From Chloroflexota bacterium (lineage in GTDB: Bacteria > Chloroflexota > Anaerolineae > Aggregatilineales > Phototrophicaceae): a stretch of DNA of 64,000 nt. Position numbers and translations under genes: made by a program. Shown piece by piece: positions 50,110 through 59,400 of the stretch. The notes below the pieces were generated by a model. The model was not told the origin of the DNA and did not search any database. It saw nothing but the letters and a program-made list of their open reading frames with translations. The stretch covers positions 1-64,000 of the forward strand of contig JACRPS010000006.1 in NCBI GenBank assembly GCA_016223085.1. The letters are read 5' to 3'. The stretch's first letter is position 1; each line of letters begins with the position of its first letter.

Positions 50110-52146
50110 ATGCAGGAATCGCACGCGGTCGGCGTGGACATCGGCGGCACGTTCACCGATCTGGTCCTCAGCGAGGATGGTCGCCTGACCATTCATAAAC
50201 TGCTCAGCACGCCAGATAATCCCGCGCTGGCGATGTTAGCGGGACTGGAAGCAATTACGCCCGGCGGGCTGGCCGCGCTGCGGCGGGTGTCGCACGGCTC
50301 GACGGTAGCGACCAACGCGATTCTCGAACGCAAGGGCGCCAAAACGGCGCTCATCACCACGCAGGGCTTCCGCGATGTGCTGTTCATCGGGCGGCAGAAC
50401 CGCCCGGCGCTGTACGCCCTGCAGCCGCAGCTCCCCCCGCCGCTGATTCCGCGCCGCTGGTGTTACGAAGTGCCCGAACGGTTGGACTACACCGGCGCGG
50501 TGCTGACGCCGCTGGACCTGACCGCGCTGGACGTCGTGCTGGACGACATCGCGGCGCAGGGCATTGAAGCCGTTGCCGTCTGTTTTCTGTACAGCTATGT
50601 CAACCCGGCGCACGAGCAGGCGGTGCAGGCGCGCATTCTGGAACGTGGGCTGCTGGCGGCGGAACAGATTGCGCTGTCCAGCGAGGTGCTGCCGGAATTC
50701 CGCGAGTACGAACGTGCCAGCACGGTGGCGCTGGACGCTTACGTGCGCCCGGTGATGAGCCACTATCTGCACACGCTGGAAGAATCGCTGCCGCGTGGCT
50801 GTTCGCTGCGGATGATGAAATCCGACGGCGGCGTGATGAGCGCGGCACGGGCGCGGCAGCAGGCGGTGCAAACCGCACTAAGCGGCCCGGCGGCGGGTGT
50901 GATCGGCGCGTTTCATCTGGCGAAGCTGGCCGGCTTCGACCATATCATCACACTCGATATCGGCGGCACGTCCACTGACGTGGCACTGTGTCCCGGCGTG
51001 CCCGCGCTGCGCCCGGAATCGGAGATTGACGGGCTGCCACTGCGTATCCGCCTGCTGGACATCGAAACGATTGGCGCGGGCGGCGGTTCGATTGCGCGGC
51101 TGGACGCGGGCGGCGCGCTGCGCGTCGGGCCGGAAAGCGCCGGCGCGGACCCCGGTCCAATCATCTACGGGCGCGGCGGGCAGCAGGTGACGGTCAGCGA
51201 CGCCAACGCCGTATTAGGGCGGCTGGACGCACAGCATTTCCTCGGTGGTCATATGATGCTGGACGTTGACGCGGCGCGGGGAGCAATCGGTGAACTGGCA
51301 CAGCGCATGGGCGTGAACGTCGAAGTGGCAGCGGCGGGCGTTCTTCAGGTCGCCAACGTCAACATTGACCGCGCCCTACGGCGGGTATCGGTGGCGCGCG
51401 GCCACGACCCGCGCGATTTTACACTGGTCGCCTTTGGCGGGGCGGGGCCGCTGCACGCCTGCGCGGTGGCCGAACGGCTGGAAATCCCGCGCGTGCTGGT
51501 GCCACGTTACCCTGGTGTGCTGTGCGCGTTTGGTCTGCTGGCGGCGGACGTGGTGCTGGATTACAGCCGGTCGCTACTCGGAGTAATGACCGACGAAACC
51601 CCCACGAGGCTGGCGTCCCTGCTGGATGGGATGATAAGGCAGGCGCGCGCCGATCTGTTGAACGAAGGTATCGCCGAGGCCGACATGGTTTTTACGCCGC
51701 TGCTGGACATGCGCTACCAGGGGCAGGCGTATGAGTTGACCATTCCTCTGGCTGCTCGCAGGGACACGATCTATCGTGTCCCTACAGACCTCACATCTCG
51801 CTTCCACGAAATCCATCGCCGTACCTACGGCCATGCCATGCCGCAGCGCGCCGTTGAGGTAGTGAATCTGCGGTTGCAAGCGGTCGGCGTAGTGGAGAAA
51901 CCTATTTTGGAGCAGGAAGACGTAGGGGCGTACGGCGGTACGCCCCTGCATGACGCATTTCTCGGCCACAAGCGGACCGTTGACGGCCAGACGCTGGCGC
52001 TCTACGACCGCGAATCGCTGCCGCCCGGCGCGACCTTCGATGGGCCGGCACTGGTGTTCCAGTACGACAGCACCGTGTATCTCGCGCCAGGATGGTCAGC
52101 GCAGGTAGACGGGTATCGGAATCTAGTGATGAGGGATGAGGGATGA
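50110..52146 (+). CDS. hyuA: Hydantoinase/oxoprolinase subunit A (HyuA-like) with two repeat-derived inserts
   Basis: A 678-residue protein. AVGVDIGGTFTDLVL is the ATP-binding start, RVSHGSTVATNAIL follows, and the second half opens with ITLDIGGTSTDVALC and the FGGAGPLHACAVAERL block. These define the hydantoinase A/oxoprolinase family, ATP-dependent hydrolases of cyclic amides (hydantoins, 5-oxoproline) that work with subunit B (54618). At residues about 550-559 and 605-613 the sequence is made of family A palindromic repeats translated in frame, in linker regions. Whether hydantoin or oxoproline is the substrate is unknown. ATG 50110 chosen over 50077. Confidence 0.88.
   Translation: MQESHAVGVDIGGTFTDLVLSEDGRLTIHKLLSTPDNPALAMLAGLEAITPGGLAALRRVSHGSTVATNAILERKGAKTALITTQGFRDVLFIGRQNRPALYALQPQLPPPLIPRRWCYEVPERLDYTGAVLTPLDLTALDVVLDDIAAQGIEAVAVCFLYSYVNPAHEQAVQARILERGLLAAEQIALSSEVLPEFREYERASTVALDAYVRPVMSHYLHTLEESLPRGCSLRMMKSDGGVMSAARARQQAVQTALSGPAAGVIGAFHLAKLAGFDHIITLDIGGTSTDVALCPGVPALRPESEIDGLPLRIRLLDIETIGAGGGSIARLDAGGALRVGPESAGADPGPIIYGRGGQQVTVSDANAVLGRLDAQHFLGGHMMLDVDAARGAIGELAQRMGVNVEVAAAGVLQVANVNIDRALRRVSVARGHDPRDFTLVAFGGAGPLHACAVAERLEIPRVLVPRYPGVLCAFGLLAADVVLDYSRSLLGVMTDETPTRLASLLDGMIRQARADLLNEGIAEADMVFTPLLDMRYQGQAYELTIPLAARRDTIYRVPTDLTSRFHEIHRRTYGHAMPQRAVEVVNLRLQAVGVVEKPILEQEDVGAYGGTPLHDAFLGHKRTVDGQTLALYDRESLPPGATFDGPALVFQYDSTVYLAPGWSAQVDGYRNLVMRDEG
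51758..51785 (+). repeat. Family A palindrome inside the HyuA coding frame, copy 9
   Basis: GGGACACGAT-CT-ATCGTGTCCC (51761-51782) with flanking GCA and TAC, then AGACC. Nearly identical to intergenic copy 7. It is read as ARRDTIYRVPTD, with no stop and no frameshift. Confidence 0.85.
51922..51949 (+). repeat. Family A palindrome inside the HyuA coding frame, copy 10
   Basis: AGGGGCGTAC-GGCG-GTACGCCCCT, perfect 10-bp arms, preceded by GT and followed by GC. It is read as DVGAYGGTPLHD. Its type matches the GTAGGGGCG copies at 25581 and 45976. Confidence 0.85.
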
Positions 52147-52160
52147 GTTCCGAGTTGGCG

Positions 52161-52258
52161 AGTTTTCGGTCATCGGTTGTCAGTTCTCAGTTCCACTATA
52201 TTTTACTGACGACTGATAACTGAAGACTGAAAACCATGAACGGATGACTGGAGACTGT
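52161..52258. repeat. Repeat family D, copy 4
   Basis: TTTTCGGTCATCGGTTGTC, GTTCTCAGTTCCAC and, later, ACTGACGACTGATAACTGAAGACTGAAAACC: inverted TCAGT/ACTGA words between HyuA and the TolB-like gene. Its right end supplies GGAGA, which is the ribosome site of ATG 52260. Confidence 0.55.
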
Positions 52259-52259
52259 C

Positions 52260-53327
52260 ATGTGGCGGCTAACCTGCGTGGGATTGGCAGTCAGCGGCCT
52301 GCTGTTTGCGCTGGTGATCGCAGTATTGACCGTCGCCGATCATCTGCCCGCTATTGGGCAGGTCGCCTATATCACCACACCAACGCGGGCGCGCGGCGGA
52401 CAGGTCTACCTGCTGGACATCGAGCGCCAGTTCCGTCACCGGCTGTTCACGCTGCCTACCGGCGTCAACACCACTGTCTTTGCGCCGGATGGCCGCCGCC
52501 TGGCGTTTGTGGCTTCCCGCTTTGATGAACTCTCTCGTATTTACGTCACAGACATCAGCGGCCACAACCCGGTGAATGTCAGCGGTGATTGGGGTTTCAA
52601 CGATTACCCGGCCTGGTCGCCGGATGGCCGCCGCCTGGCGTTCCTGTCCACGCGCGGCCAGGATGTCCCCCGACTGATGATTGCCAACGCTGACGGCACC
52701 GGCCTGCGCCAGCTATCTGACGAAACGATCAGTTTTCAGCCGCCGGCCTGGTCGCCGGATGGCAAGCGAATCGCCTTCGTCGCCGGCGCAATTCTGGTGG
52801 CCGATGCTCAAACGGGCGCGGTTCTACTGCGGCTGAATCCGTTCCAGGGCAGCTACAGCAATCTGGCCTGGTCGCCGGATGGTCGGGCGCTGGCTTTTAC
52901 CGCCTTTGTTGGCAAAGAGCCGATGGCGGCGTATACGGTGAACGCCGATGGCAGCGACCTGCGCCGTCTCACGCCGCCTACGCTGGATGTGCGCCGTCTG
53001 AGCTGGTCGCCCGATGGAAGGCATCTGGCGGTGATGGCGTTCGAGAACGACAATGCCGACATTTACCGCGTAGACGCCTCGTGCCGCCTGTCGCCAGCGG
53101 GTGTGGCGCAGCAGCCCGGTTGTATGTCTCCGCTGCGGCTGACCAGCAACGCCGGCTTTGACTGGCTGCCGGTGTGGTCGCCGGATGGCCGCTGGCTGTC
53201 GTATGTCGCCTACCAGAACCGCCTGTCGCAGTTGAACCTGATGGCAGCAGACGGTACACAGCATCTCGGCCTGGTGGGCGGCTCGGTCGGCGACTTCCAG
53301 CCGGCGTGGCTGTCCTGGGGCGGGTGA
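52260..53327 (+). CDS. TolB-like WD40/PD40 beta-propeller protein, membrane anchored
   Basis: A 355-residue protein with a hydrophobic N-terminus (CVGLAVSGLLFALVIAVLTV) that is a signal anchor. It has at least five PD40 repeats recognisable by AWSPDGRRLAFLS, AWSPDGKRIAFVAG, AWSPDGRALAFTA, SWSPDGRHLAVMA and VWSPDGRWLSYVA. They predict a beta-propeller outside the membrane. It is not TolB itself, as it lacks the N-terminal alpha/beta domain and no Tol-Pal genes are present. It lies between the two hydantoinase subunit genes; partner unknown. Confidence 0.78.
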   Translation: MWRLTCVGLAVSGLLFALVIAVLTVADHLPAIGQVAYITTPTRARGGQVYLLDIERQFRHRLFTLPTGVNTTVFAPDGRRLAFVASRFDELSRIYVTDISGHNPVNVSGDWGFNDYPAWSPDGRRLAFLSTRGQDVPRLMIANADGTGLRQLSDETISFQPPAWSPDGKRIAFVAGAILVADAQTGAVLLRLNPFQGSYSNLAWSPDGRALAFTAFVGKEPMAAYTVNADGSDLRRLTPPTLDVRRLSWSPDGRHLAVMAFENDNADIYRVDASCRLSPAGVAQQPGCMSPLRLTSNAGFDWLPVWSPDGRWLSYVAYQNRLSQLNLMAADGTQHLGLVGGSVGDFQPAWLSWGG

Positions 53328-53339
53328 GGAGGCGTATAA

Positions 53340-53378
53340 TTAACGCAAAGGCGCAGAGAAAGCAAAGGCACAAAGGAA
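53340..53378 (+). repeat. Repeat family C, copy 5, supplying a ribosome site
   Basis: TTAACGCAAAGGCGCAGAG and AAAGCAAAGGCACAAAGG, one arm of the CGCAAAG repeat. Its last word AAAGGA stands 5 nt before ATG 53381 and is the only ribosome site there. Confidence 0.6.
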
Positions 53379-53380
53379 AG

Positions 53381-53710
53381 ATGACAACACAATACGTGAC
53401 GATTAAAGGTTATATTCGCGATGGCAAACTCAACGTTGAGTTGCCGGATAATGTCGTGGATGGTGAGGTAGAGGTAAAAATTCCCATACCTGCGGAAGAG
53501 GATAAACCTTTAACAGAAGCGGAAATTCGGGAATTAATGACACCCAATCCAAAAACGATAGGCGAAATTCTGGAAGAGTTAAAAGAGAACAATGTAAAAG
53601 CATTTGATTATGAATTAGATGGCGCGATTATTACTCGGATGATGCGTGTCAGCATATGGGATGTGTTTATGGATATTATGCGCGATGTAAAGGGTGATAA
53701 GGATTGGTGA
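53381..53710 (+). CDS. Putative antitoxin-like small protein
   Basis: A 109-residue protein. The head (VTIKGYIRDGKLNVELP, then GEVEVKIP) resembles that of the PIN-linked antitoxin at 17317-16988. A helical acidic middle (KTIGEILEELKENN) follows. The reading frame is markedly AT-richer than the hydantoinase genes beside it. It is followed by a DUF4258/YgiT pair, so it belongs to a small toxin-antitoxin-like island. No toxin partner of the PIN type is adjacent. Role is inferred. Confidence 0.55.
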   Translation: MTTQYVTIKGYIRDGKLNVELPDNVVDGEVEVKIPIPAEEDKPLTEAEIRELMTPNPKTIGEILEELKENNVKAFDYELDGAIITRMMRVSIWDVFMDIMRDVKGDKDW

Positions 53711-53786
53711 TGCTAATTGCTTGTTCAAACACTTCACGCAAATGCTCAGGCGTGCTGGCGCAAGCGCCGTACGAATAGAGATATTT

Positions 53787-54070
53787 ATGGACAAAACGAG
53801 TATTGAAAGGCGTATTCGGCAGGCTGTGTACGAGGGACGATATGTTTTTACCGATCACGCGGTTGAAGAAGCTCAAGCTGATGGGTTGTGGCTGTCCGAT
53901 GTGATTGATGTGCTGCTGCACGGGGAACTTGACTCGGTTTATACTGAAGATGAACGCGGCGCTCGTTACGTGGTTCGTGGGATGTGAACGAATTTGAGGT
54001 AGATGTAGTGTGCCGCTTTCGGTCTGATGGCGTATTGTTGATTATCATCACCGTTTACGTAGTGGATTAA
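53787..54070 (+). pseudogene. DUF4258 protein, 1-nt frameshift near its C-terminus
   Basis: From ATG 53787 the frame reads MDKTSIERRIRQAVYEG, FTDHAVEEAQADGLWLSD and GARYVVRG, then stops at 53985-53987. One missing G in the run at 53979-53981 restores DVNEFEVDVVCRFRSDG and IITVYVVD to TAA 54068. H-x-x-E, the RY-V-RG block and a final IITVY are the DUF4258 pattern, a RelE-like small toxin type. The next gene, a YgiT-type zinc finger, is its usual antitoxin neighbour. Without the correction the last strand is lost. Confidence 0.7.
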
Positions 54071-54079
54071 GGTATATAC

Positions 54080-54328
54080 ATGAATAACCGCATCTATCCC
54101 TGCGAATTTTGTGATACGGAGCAGGAACAGGTCGAACAACGTGTGACGCTGACGATGCAGCGCAACGGGCGCTGGTATATCTTCGAGAACGTGCCTGCGA
54201 AGGTATGCCCCAACTGCGGCCACCGTTATTATGATGGCCCGACACTGCTGCGGTTGGAACAGATGATACGAGATAACTCTGATGACCTCCGCCCAGTGGA
54301 AGCATGGGCGTTTTCGCTGCCGACATAA
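54080..54328 (+). CDS. YgiT-type zinc finger protein (MqsA N-terminal-like)
   Basis: An 82-residue protein with two CXXC pairs: YPCEFCDTE and VCPNCGHRYY, which bind one zinc, as in the N-terminal half of MqsA/YgiT. The C-terminal helix-turn-helix of MqsA is absent. It starts 9 nt after the DUF4258 frame and is likely its antitoxin by context. AT-richer than the hydantoinase genes. ATG 54080. Confidence 0.8.
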   Translation: MNNRIYPCEFCDTEQEQVEQRVTLTMQRNGRWYIFENVPAKVCPNCGHRYYDGPTLLRLEQMIRDNSDDLRPVEAWAFSLPT

Positions 54329-54416
54329 ATGGATACCTGCACCGATCCGCTGTCAGCATAGTAATCATATTGAGATTTGCGAGAATCGAAAATTGCTAAA
54401 TGAAAGGAGTGTGGGC

Positions 54417-54614
54417 ATGTGGAAATTGGCTACCGTAAGCCCCAACCTTGTCTCCATAAATAAACAAACCGGCTTAGTGACGATATACGAACCAACAGGC
54501 ACACAGCGTCAAGAATATAAAACGTTTGAAGAGGCCGTATGTGCTATGCTGGCAGAGGGTTGGGAACCCTTTGAACGGAGTAATTCTCTAAAGTTTCGCA
54601 AGCGAATAAGCTAA
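54417..54614 (+). CDS. Small protein of unknown function
   Basis: A 65-residue protein: SPNLVSINKQTGLVTIYEP at the start, then EYKTFEEAVCAMLAEGWEPF. The fold looks like DUF4177-type small alpha/beta proteins (...LL..GWE.F). AAAGGAG precedes ATG 54417 at good spacing. It ends 3 nt before HyuB. No family was recognised with confidence. Confidence 0.55.
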   Translation: MWKLATVSPNLVSINKQTGLVTIYEPTGTQRQEYKTFEEAVCAMLAEGWEPFERSNSLKFRKRIS

Positions 54615-54617
54615 AAG

Positions 54618-56234
54618 ATGCCCGTAGACGCCATCTCGCTCGAAGTGTTCAAAAATCTGTTCGCGTCGGTGGCCGAAGAAATGGGCGTCACACTTCAGCG
54701 CGCCAGCTTCAGCCCCAATATCCGCGAACGGCTGGACTTTTCCTGCGCGGTGTTCGACGCGCGGGCACGCATGGTGGCGCAGGCGGCGCACATCCCGGTA
54801 CACCTGGGCAGTATGCCCGCCTCGGTGGAATACGCCCTGCGCGAATTTAAGTCGTTCCAGCCGGGCGACGTGATTATCCTCAACGACCCCTATCACGGCG
54901 GCACGCATCTGCCGGACATCACAATGGTGTCGCCCGTGTTCGTGGGCGACGACGTGGCGTTTTTTGTCGCCAGCCGCGCCCACCACGCCGATGTAGGCGG
55001 CATGGCGCCGGGGTCGCTGCCTCTCAGCACCGAACTGTATCAGGAAGGCATCATTATCCCGCCAGTCAGATTGATCGAAGCGGGGCGGCGCAACGACAGT
55101 GTGCTGGCGCTCATCACCGCCAACAGCCGCGCGCCGGAGGAACGCCGGGGCGATCTTGAAGCGCAGTTGGCGGCGCAGCGCGTCGGGGAAAACCGGCTGC
55201 TGGCGCTGGTAAACCAACACGGTGCGCCGCGCGTGGCCGACCATGCCGCCGCGTTGCTGGACTACTCCCGCCGCATGACCGAGGCGGTGGTCGCCGCCAT
55301 ACCCAACGGCACGTACACCTTTGAAGACGCGCTGGAAGGGGATGGGCAGGCGGAATTTCGGATTCCGATCAAGGCCACCATCACGGTCAGAACTCCTCCC
55401 CCTGACCCTCTTCCCGGCAACGGAGAGGGAAAAAATCCAGATCGCCCCCGGATGATTGTGGACTTCACCGGCAGCGCGCCGCAGGTGGCGGGCAACGTCA
55501 ACGCGGTTGAGGCGATTGTACGCTCCGCCGTGTGGTACTGCGTGCGGCTGCTGGCGCAGGACGATGTGCCGGTGAATCACGGCTGCTTCCAGCCGGTGAC
55601 GGTGGTTACGCCGCCGCACAGCCTGCTGAACCCCAACTTTCCGGCGGCGGTCGCGGCTGGCAATACGGAAACCGGGCAGCGTATCGTGGATGTGGTGCTG
55701 GGCGCGCTGGCACAGGCGCTGCTGGGGCGTATCCCCGCCGCTAGCCAGGGCACGATGAACAATTTTACCTTTGGCGGCACACTCAACGGCAAAGCGTTTG
55801 TTTACTATGAAACCATCGGCGGTGGGCACGGCGCGGGCACGGCAGGGGATGGCCTGGGCGGGCGGCACAGCCACATGACCAACACCCGCAACACCCCGGT
55901 CGAGGCGCTGGAATACGCGCTGCCGGTGCGTGTGGTCGAATACGAGCTGCGCGAAGGGTCGGGTGGAGCGGGGCAGTGCCGGGGTGGAGATGGCATCCGG
56001 CGGGTGTATGAGTTCCTCGCGCCGGCGACGATCACCATCAACAGCGAACGGCGGGTGTATGCGCCGTTCGGGCTGGAAGGTGGCGAGCCGGGACAGGTGG
56101 GGTGGAACGGCGTGCAGTACGGGGCGGAAACGAAAGCCGTCGGCGGCAAATATACCGGGCGAGTCAACGCGGGCGACCGCGTGGTGATCGAAACGCCGGG
56201 CGGCGGAGGGTGGGGCAATGTCCTTACACGGTAA
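54618..56234 (+). CDS. hyuB: Hydantoinase/oxoprolinase subunit B (HyuB-like) with one repeat-derived insert
   Basis: A 538-residue protein. [20 protein letters not shown] opens the family; [38 protein letters not shown] (metal-binding His and Asp) and [11 protein letters not shown] follow. It pairs with subunit A at 50110. At residues about 258-274 the segment [16 protein letters not shown] is encoded by family B repeat, placed between IKATITVR and [11 protein letters not shown], i.e. in a loop. Subunits A and B are normally adjacent; here 2.5 kb intervene. Start ATG 54618 has no clear ribosome site. Confidence 0.87.
   Translation: MPVDAISLEVFKNLFASVAEEMGVTLQRASFSPNIRERLDFSCAVFDARARMVAQAAHIPVHLGSMPASVEYALREFKSFQPGDVIILNDPYHGGTHLPDITMVSPVFVGDDVAFFVASRAHHADVGGMAPGSLPLSTELYQEGIIIPPVRLIEAGRRNDSVLALITANSRAPEERRGDLEAQLAAQRVGENRLLALVNQHGAPRVADHAAALLDYSRRMTEAVVAAIPNGTYTFEDALEGDGQAEFRIPIKATITVRTPPPDPLPGNGEGKNPDRPRMIVDFTGSAPQVAGNVNAVEAIVRSAVWYCVRLLAQDDVPVNHGCFQPVTVVTPPHSLLNPNFPAAVAAGNTETGQRIVDVVLGALAQALLGRIPAASQGTMNNFTFGGTLNGKAFVYYETIGGGHGAGTAGDGLGGRHSHMTNTRNTPVEALEYALPVRVVEYELREGSGGAGQCRGGDGIRRVYEFLAPATITINSERRVYAPFGLEGGEPGQVGWNGVQYGAETKAVGGKYTGRVNAGDRVVIETPGGGGWGNVLTR
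55391..55438 (+). repeat. Family B repeat inside the HyuB coding frame
   Basis: CTCCTCCCCCTGACCCTCTT and GGCAACGGAGAGGGAAAAA form CCCTCT/AGAGGG arms as in the intergenic copies at 11757 and 61020. It is translated without a stop. Confidence 0.75.
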
Positions 56235-56343
56235 CGCAGGGCTGTTCTGCGCCTGATCTCCGGCCACCAGCGGGTGGCGGCCTTGCCCCGACAGCCATCA
56301 AGCGCGCTACTCCACTCTGCATGTACCCCCTATTTAGTGGCTA

Positions 56344-56372
56344 GTGCCAACCTTACGAAAAAAAAGTATACT
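56344..56372 (+). promoter_or_regulatory. Candidate promoter of the 1057-residue protein gene
   Basis: GTGCCA (56344-56349), 17 nt, TATACT (56367-56372), start near 56379. Upstream, GCCACC/GGTGGC at 56263-56278 is a short stem that may end the HyuB transcript. Confidence 0.45.
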
Positions 56373-56437
56373 GGGAGGACACAGAGACCACTTCGACACC
56401 TGTGGACGATCAGCGTTTGAACTGAAAGTGAACCAAC

Positions 56438-59400
56438 GTGGCGGCTGTAAATTACGAACTGGAGCATTTTTATTACGGCCAATTGGTGCGCGAGGGGAAG
56501 CCGGACGGTGAACTGCGGCTGCTGGCATCGTCTTCCGGCGTGAAATCGGAACACGTGGCCGAGGCGGTCAAGCAGGCGCTGCTGCCGCCGCAGCTTGGCG
56601 CGCCGCGCGGCGCGTGGGCGCTGGTGCGCGGCAAGCAGCACGTACCGTTTGTGCTGGTGCAGTCGGCGCTGGGGGAAGCCGGGCAGAGTATCCTGCATTA
56701 TGTGATCGCGCCGCCGGAAATGCTGCGGGCGATGGGCGGCAATCTGATGGCGCTGATGCGGGTGGTGGACGACCGCCTGCCGGTGTATACCGAGCCGGGC
56801 AAAAAGCTGCTGCCGCTGGTGTTGCCGCCTGCCGACGCGCCCTCGGCAGAGACGCAGATTGACGACATCCTGAACCTGATGAGCTGCACGCGCAACCGGA
56901 TTGATACCATCCAGTCGCTGCTGTCCGCGATTGTCCAGGGCGTGCCGCTGGTGGTACAGGGCGCGCCGCCGGAGCTGGAAACGCGCGTCCGGTTTGTGCA
57001 GGGACTGCTGGCGCTGCTGCCGCCATCGGCGCGGTTTGGTGTCACATTTGCCACTCACAGCCTGCCGACCACCAAACTGGACGCCCAGATTCGCTTTCTG
57101 CCTGACGAGATGGCGCTGGCGGACGCGCTTATCTACAACTGGGCGGATGGCACAATTTCCGGCAGCAACGTGGACGACGGTTACAGCCGTTTCATTTCCA
57201 GCCAGCTCCGGCTGGATGCCGACCTCGTCATTCAGCAGACGCGGCGGCTGACGGCGGTGGCGGCCTGGCGTATCAAACGCGGCGACCGGCTGGCCGACGC
57301 GCTGGGTTACGCCGCTTACCGCTTTAAGATTGACGAGGCGCTGCTCAATAACCAGCCGGTCGAAAGCGCGGAAGTTTCCAAGATTTTGGCGGAAGACCCA
57401 ACGCTGCCCGACGATCTGCGTGTGGCCTATGCCCGGCACGTGCTGGCGTTTGCGCTGGCGCTGGGTGATATGCAGCCCGCCGAACCGGTGGCGATCATGC
57501 TGCGCCAGCATCCTGATCTGGACCGGGTACTGCGTACCCAGTTTAACGACGCCGTCAGTGAAGGCAAGGCCGGGTTGGTTTACGATACCCTGTCGCGCTG
57601 GCTGGCGAATCCGCTGGGACCGGTTGGCACGGGCTGGGTAGATGTGACGCACCGCGCCGCCATCGCCCACATGGAAACGCTGGTGCAGTCGCGCGACGTA
57701 CGCGCCATCAACCGGTTTCTGGAAGAAATTCATCACGCCAGTCCTGGCGTTCAGGTCGGCGGGATGGTGCCCCGGCTGATTGAACTGGCGCTGCCCCTCA
57801 GCCTGACCGACGAAGACCTGAACCTGACCGTCTTCCTGCTGGCGATCAACTACTTGGACAGCGACCGCCTGCGGAATCTGCTGGCGTCGGAGCGATTCAC
57901 GGCGCGCCTGCCGCTGAGTCTGTCGCGGCTGACGCCGTATCTCACCGGCAGCGACCCCGGCATGGCGCCGGCGGGCCTGTTGATGGACACGGCCAGCGCC
58001 TTTGGCGACGACTGGCGCGATCTGGTATTGATCCGGCTGGCGGAAGCGGCGGTTATGGCGCGCCGCCCCGATCTGGTGGACACGCCGGCGCTGGCCGGGT
58101 TGGTGCGCCTGCTGCCGCTGCCGCTCGGTTTGCAGTACAGTCAGGTTCTGGCGTGGATTGCCAAGAATCTGTCAACTGACGAGGCGCTGCCCCGGCTGGA
58201 AGACCCCGGCCCGACCTATCTGCTGCAAATCCTGCTGTCCACCGGCGCCTATGCTGAACTGGCGAGTGAGATGCTGCACCAGGCGCGCCTGCTGTACCCC
58301 GGCGATAAACAGGCGGATTATGTGGCGGTCGTGAGGCGTCTGTTTGCGGAAACGCCGATGAACACTGACCAGGTGCCGGTGGCGCTGGAAACGATCACCA
58401 ACAGCGGTATCAAGGCGCTGCCGCTGACGATGGCTTATATCGGCGCACTGGAAGGCCACGAGTGGTCGTCGGCGCTTGACCCGGTGGCGGAAGCCGCAAC
58501 CCGACTTTTGTTTGAGAATCAGGAAATCATCAGCGTGATTCAACCGACGGCGATGATCGCGCTGCTGAAATTTCACATTAAGCGCAAGGACGTGTCCAAT
58601 ACCATCCGGGTGGGCGGTCTGCTGGCGCAGGTGGCGTCCCGCGCTGGCAGCCAGGGGATTGGCATCGTCGGGCGCATGTACAAGCTGATGGATTGGGATG
58701 ACAAGGTGAAGCTGGCAGGACTGGAACTGCTGCGCCGCTACGTGCGGCAGGCGAAGGAGGAAGACGCCCGCCGCGCGGTGAACACCTTTGGCCGCGAATT
58801 TGGCACGGTCATCCAGCAGCCACTGGAAGCGACCTTTGCCGTTCGCCGTATGATGGGCGGGGTTGACCTCCCCACTTATGCGGAATTTCTGCATATCACC
58901 GGCGATTTCCTCTACGACACGGCAGCGGCCTACAGCGACCCGAAACGCCTGCCCACGCTGGGATCGCTGATGAACGACCTCGACAGTATGCCCGGTGGCC
59001 TGACCGACGATGACCGCCGCGCCATTATGCGCGAACTGTTGGGGCTGGGGCGGGCGATTGTCGTGCTGGGTGATTTCCAGCTTGCCAACCGCCCACGCGA
59101 CGGCAAACAGATTGAAAACCTGCTGGCAGGCAAGGCTGACCCGGTGAGCGCACTGGATGTGTTCTGGGTGATGGGCGGCTACCTGACAAAAGGCAAACGC
59201 TACCCACTGCGGCTCAAGCCGCCGTCAAGTGTCAGCACGCACACGCTCGGAGAACGGTCCGCGCCGACGTTAAAGGAACAGGTCGAAATTATCAATGGCC
59301 TGCTGCGCAGCCTGATTCGCGCTTTCCCGCCGGACCGCCGGGTGAGCGTGCGGGCAGCAGCCATCCGCAACGAACTGGAGAGCCTGTGGGGCGACCTGCC

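Noticed and set aside
52260-53327. TolB of a Tol-Pal system
   Set aside because: Only the propeller repeats match. The TolB N-terminal domain and the other tol genes are absent.
56330-57736. Long minus-strand open frame opposite the 1057-residue protein
   Set aside because: It is a mirror of the high-GC codon pattern of the plus-strand gene, rich in Arg, His and Gln, without domains. The same applies to the long frames opposite potA/potD, the kinase-TPR and HyuB genes.
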